NCBI GenBank assembly: GCA_018814465.1
Contig: JAHIZR010000077.1
Span: 1-5,905, forward strand
Length of the DNA stretch: 5,905 bases
DNA from: a bacterium
GTDB taxonomy: Bacteria > Electryoneota > RPQS01
Direction: 5' to 3'
Shown here: positions 5,596 to 5,905 of the stretch, piece after piece
How the letters are laid out: every line of letters begins with the position of its first letter
Numbering within the stretch: position 1 is the stretch's first letter
Program-made: the position numbers and the translations under genes
Notes under the pieces: generated by a model
Databases searched by the model: none
Told to the model about the DNA's origin: nothing
The model's input: the letters and a program-made list of their open reading frames with translations, nothing else

Positions 5596-5905
5596 TTAAA
5601 CTTTCTTAGAGTCTTCTCCGCTGCTGTCACCCATGATCGAAATCACTTGTCCCAGATAGACATCGACACCGTTCACGCTCAATGTTACCTGACCGTTGAC
5701 ATAGTTTATGGCCGTTACCTGGCCCTGAATATAGTTTTCAACCGCAATCGAACTCCCCTCAGCGTTGACTGCGCTCACACTAAAGGAATAATCTCCTTCG
5801 GAAACGCGTAATCCGTCATCGTTGCGGCCATCCCAAACCGTGTCGATATCGCCGGCAGCAGTGGGAGGCACGGTTATCGTGCGCACGACATCGCCATTTG
5901 CGTCG
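5596..5905 (-). CDS. flgD: Hook cap/scaffold protein FlgD, C-terminal 102 residues (truncated by window edge)
   Basis: FlgD caps the growing hook and guides FlgE polymerisation. The visible part is the C-terminal beta-rich half. It begins DANGDVVRTITVPPTAAGD and continues through VWDGRNDDGLRVSEGDYSFS, which is the FlgD FnIII/Ig-like signature (WDG-x-D-x-G and G-x-Y-x-F). It then enters the Tudor-like segment with QGQVTAINYVNGQVTLSVNG and VYLGQVISI. The reading frame stays open to the window edge, so the internal GTG at 5886 is not a start. The stop TAA at 5598-5596 is four bases before the next start. The tail after the last beta strand is short and charged (about 12 residues). Confidence 0.93.
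   Translation of the reverse strand, partial: DANGDVVRTITVPPTAAGDIDTVWDGRNDDGLRVSEGDYSFSVSAVNAEGSSIAVENYIQGQVTAINYVNGQVTLSVNGVDVYLGQVISIMGDSSGEDSKKV

Overview
The window is a block of a bacterial flagellar gene cluster. Every convincing gene is on the minus strand, so transcription runs from high to low coordinates. In transcription order the genes are: flgD (3' part only, hook cap/scaffold), a small conserved flagellar-operon protein (TIGR02530-like), flgE (hook), a 211-bp intergenic region with a strong hairpin, fliL (stator-associated membrane protein), fliM and a long FliN/FliY-type protein (C-ring switch), fliO and the 5' part of fliP (export gate). Both outer genes are cut by the window edges. 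No mobile element, tRNA, rRNA or CRISPR array was seen.

The gene order matches the fla/che-type cluster of Gram-positives, spirochetes, Bdellovibrio and several deep-branching diderm phyla, not the scattered operons of enterobacteria. Base composition is moderate (about half GC by eye). A TIGR02530 protein, an insertion-bearing FlgE of 557 residues and a FliN carrying a CheC/CheX/FliY-like N-terminal domain suggest a little-sampled diderm lineage, for example FCB-group phyla such as Zixibacteria, Latescibacteria or Gemmatimonadota. This placement is inference; sequence alone does not fix the taxon.

flgD, the small protein and flgE (5905-3422) form a hook-assembly module. flgD and the small gene are 4 bp apart, and flgE follows after a 94-bp leader that can fold into two hairpins. 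After flgE comes a perfect 12-bp GC-rich stem that probably ends or attenuates transcription. fliL, fliM, fliN, fliO and fliP (3210-1) form a motor and export module with very tight packing: 11-bp, -8-bp, +2-bp and -4-bp junctions, so translational coupling is likely.

The part that departs most from a textbook flagellar operon is the fliL/flgE junction. The flbD-motA-motB genes often found there are absent. In their place is a non-coding stretch with a well-formed sigma70-like promoter and a very strong ribosome-binding site pointing the opposite way (plus strand), a dyad lying inside that promoter, mutually exclusive hairpins in the fliL leader, and the flgE terminator stem. The other notable points are a FliY-like switch protein whose single visible phosphatase-type motif lacks the usual Asn, and the uncharacterised small protein between hook cap and hook. 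I did not find a wholly new system; the novelty is at this junction and in these variants.
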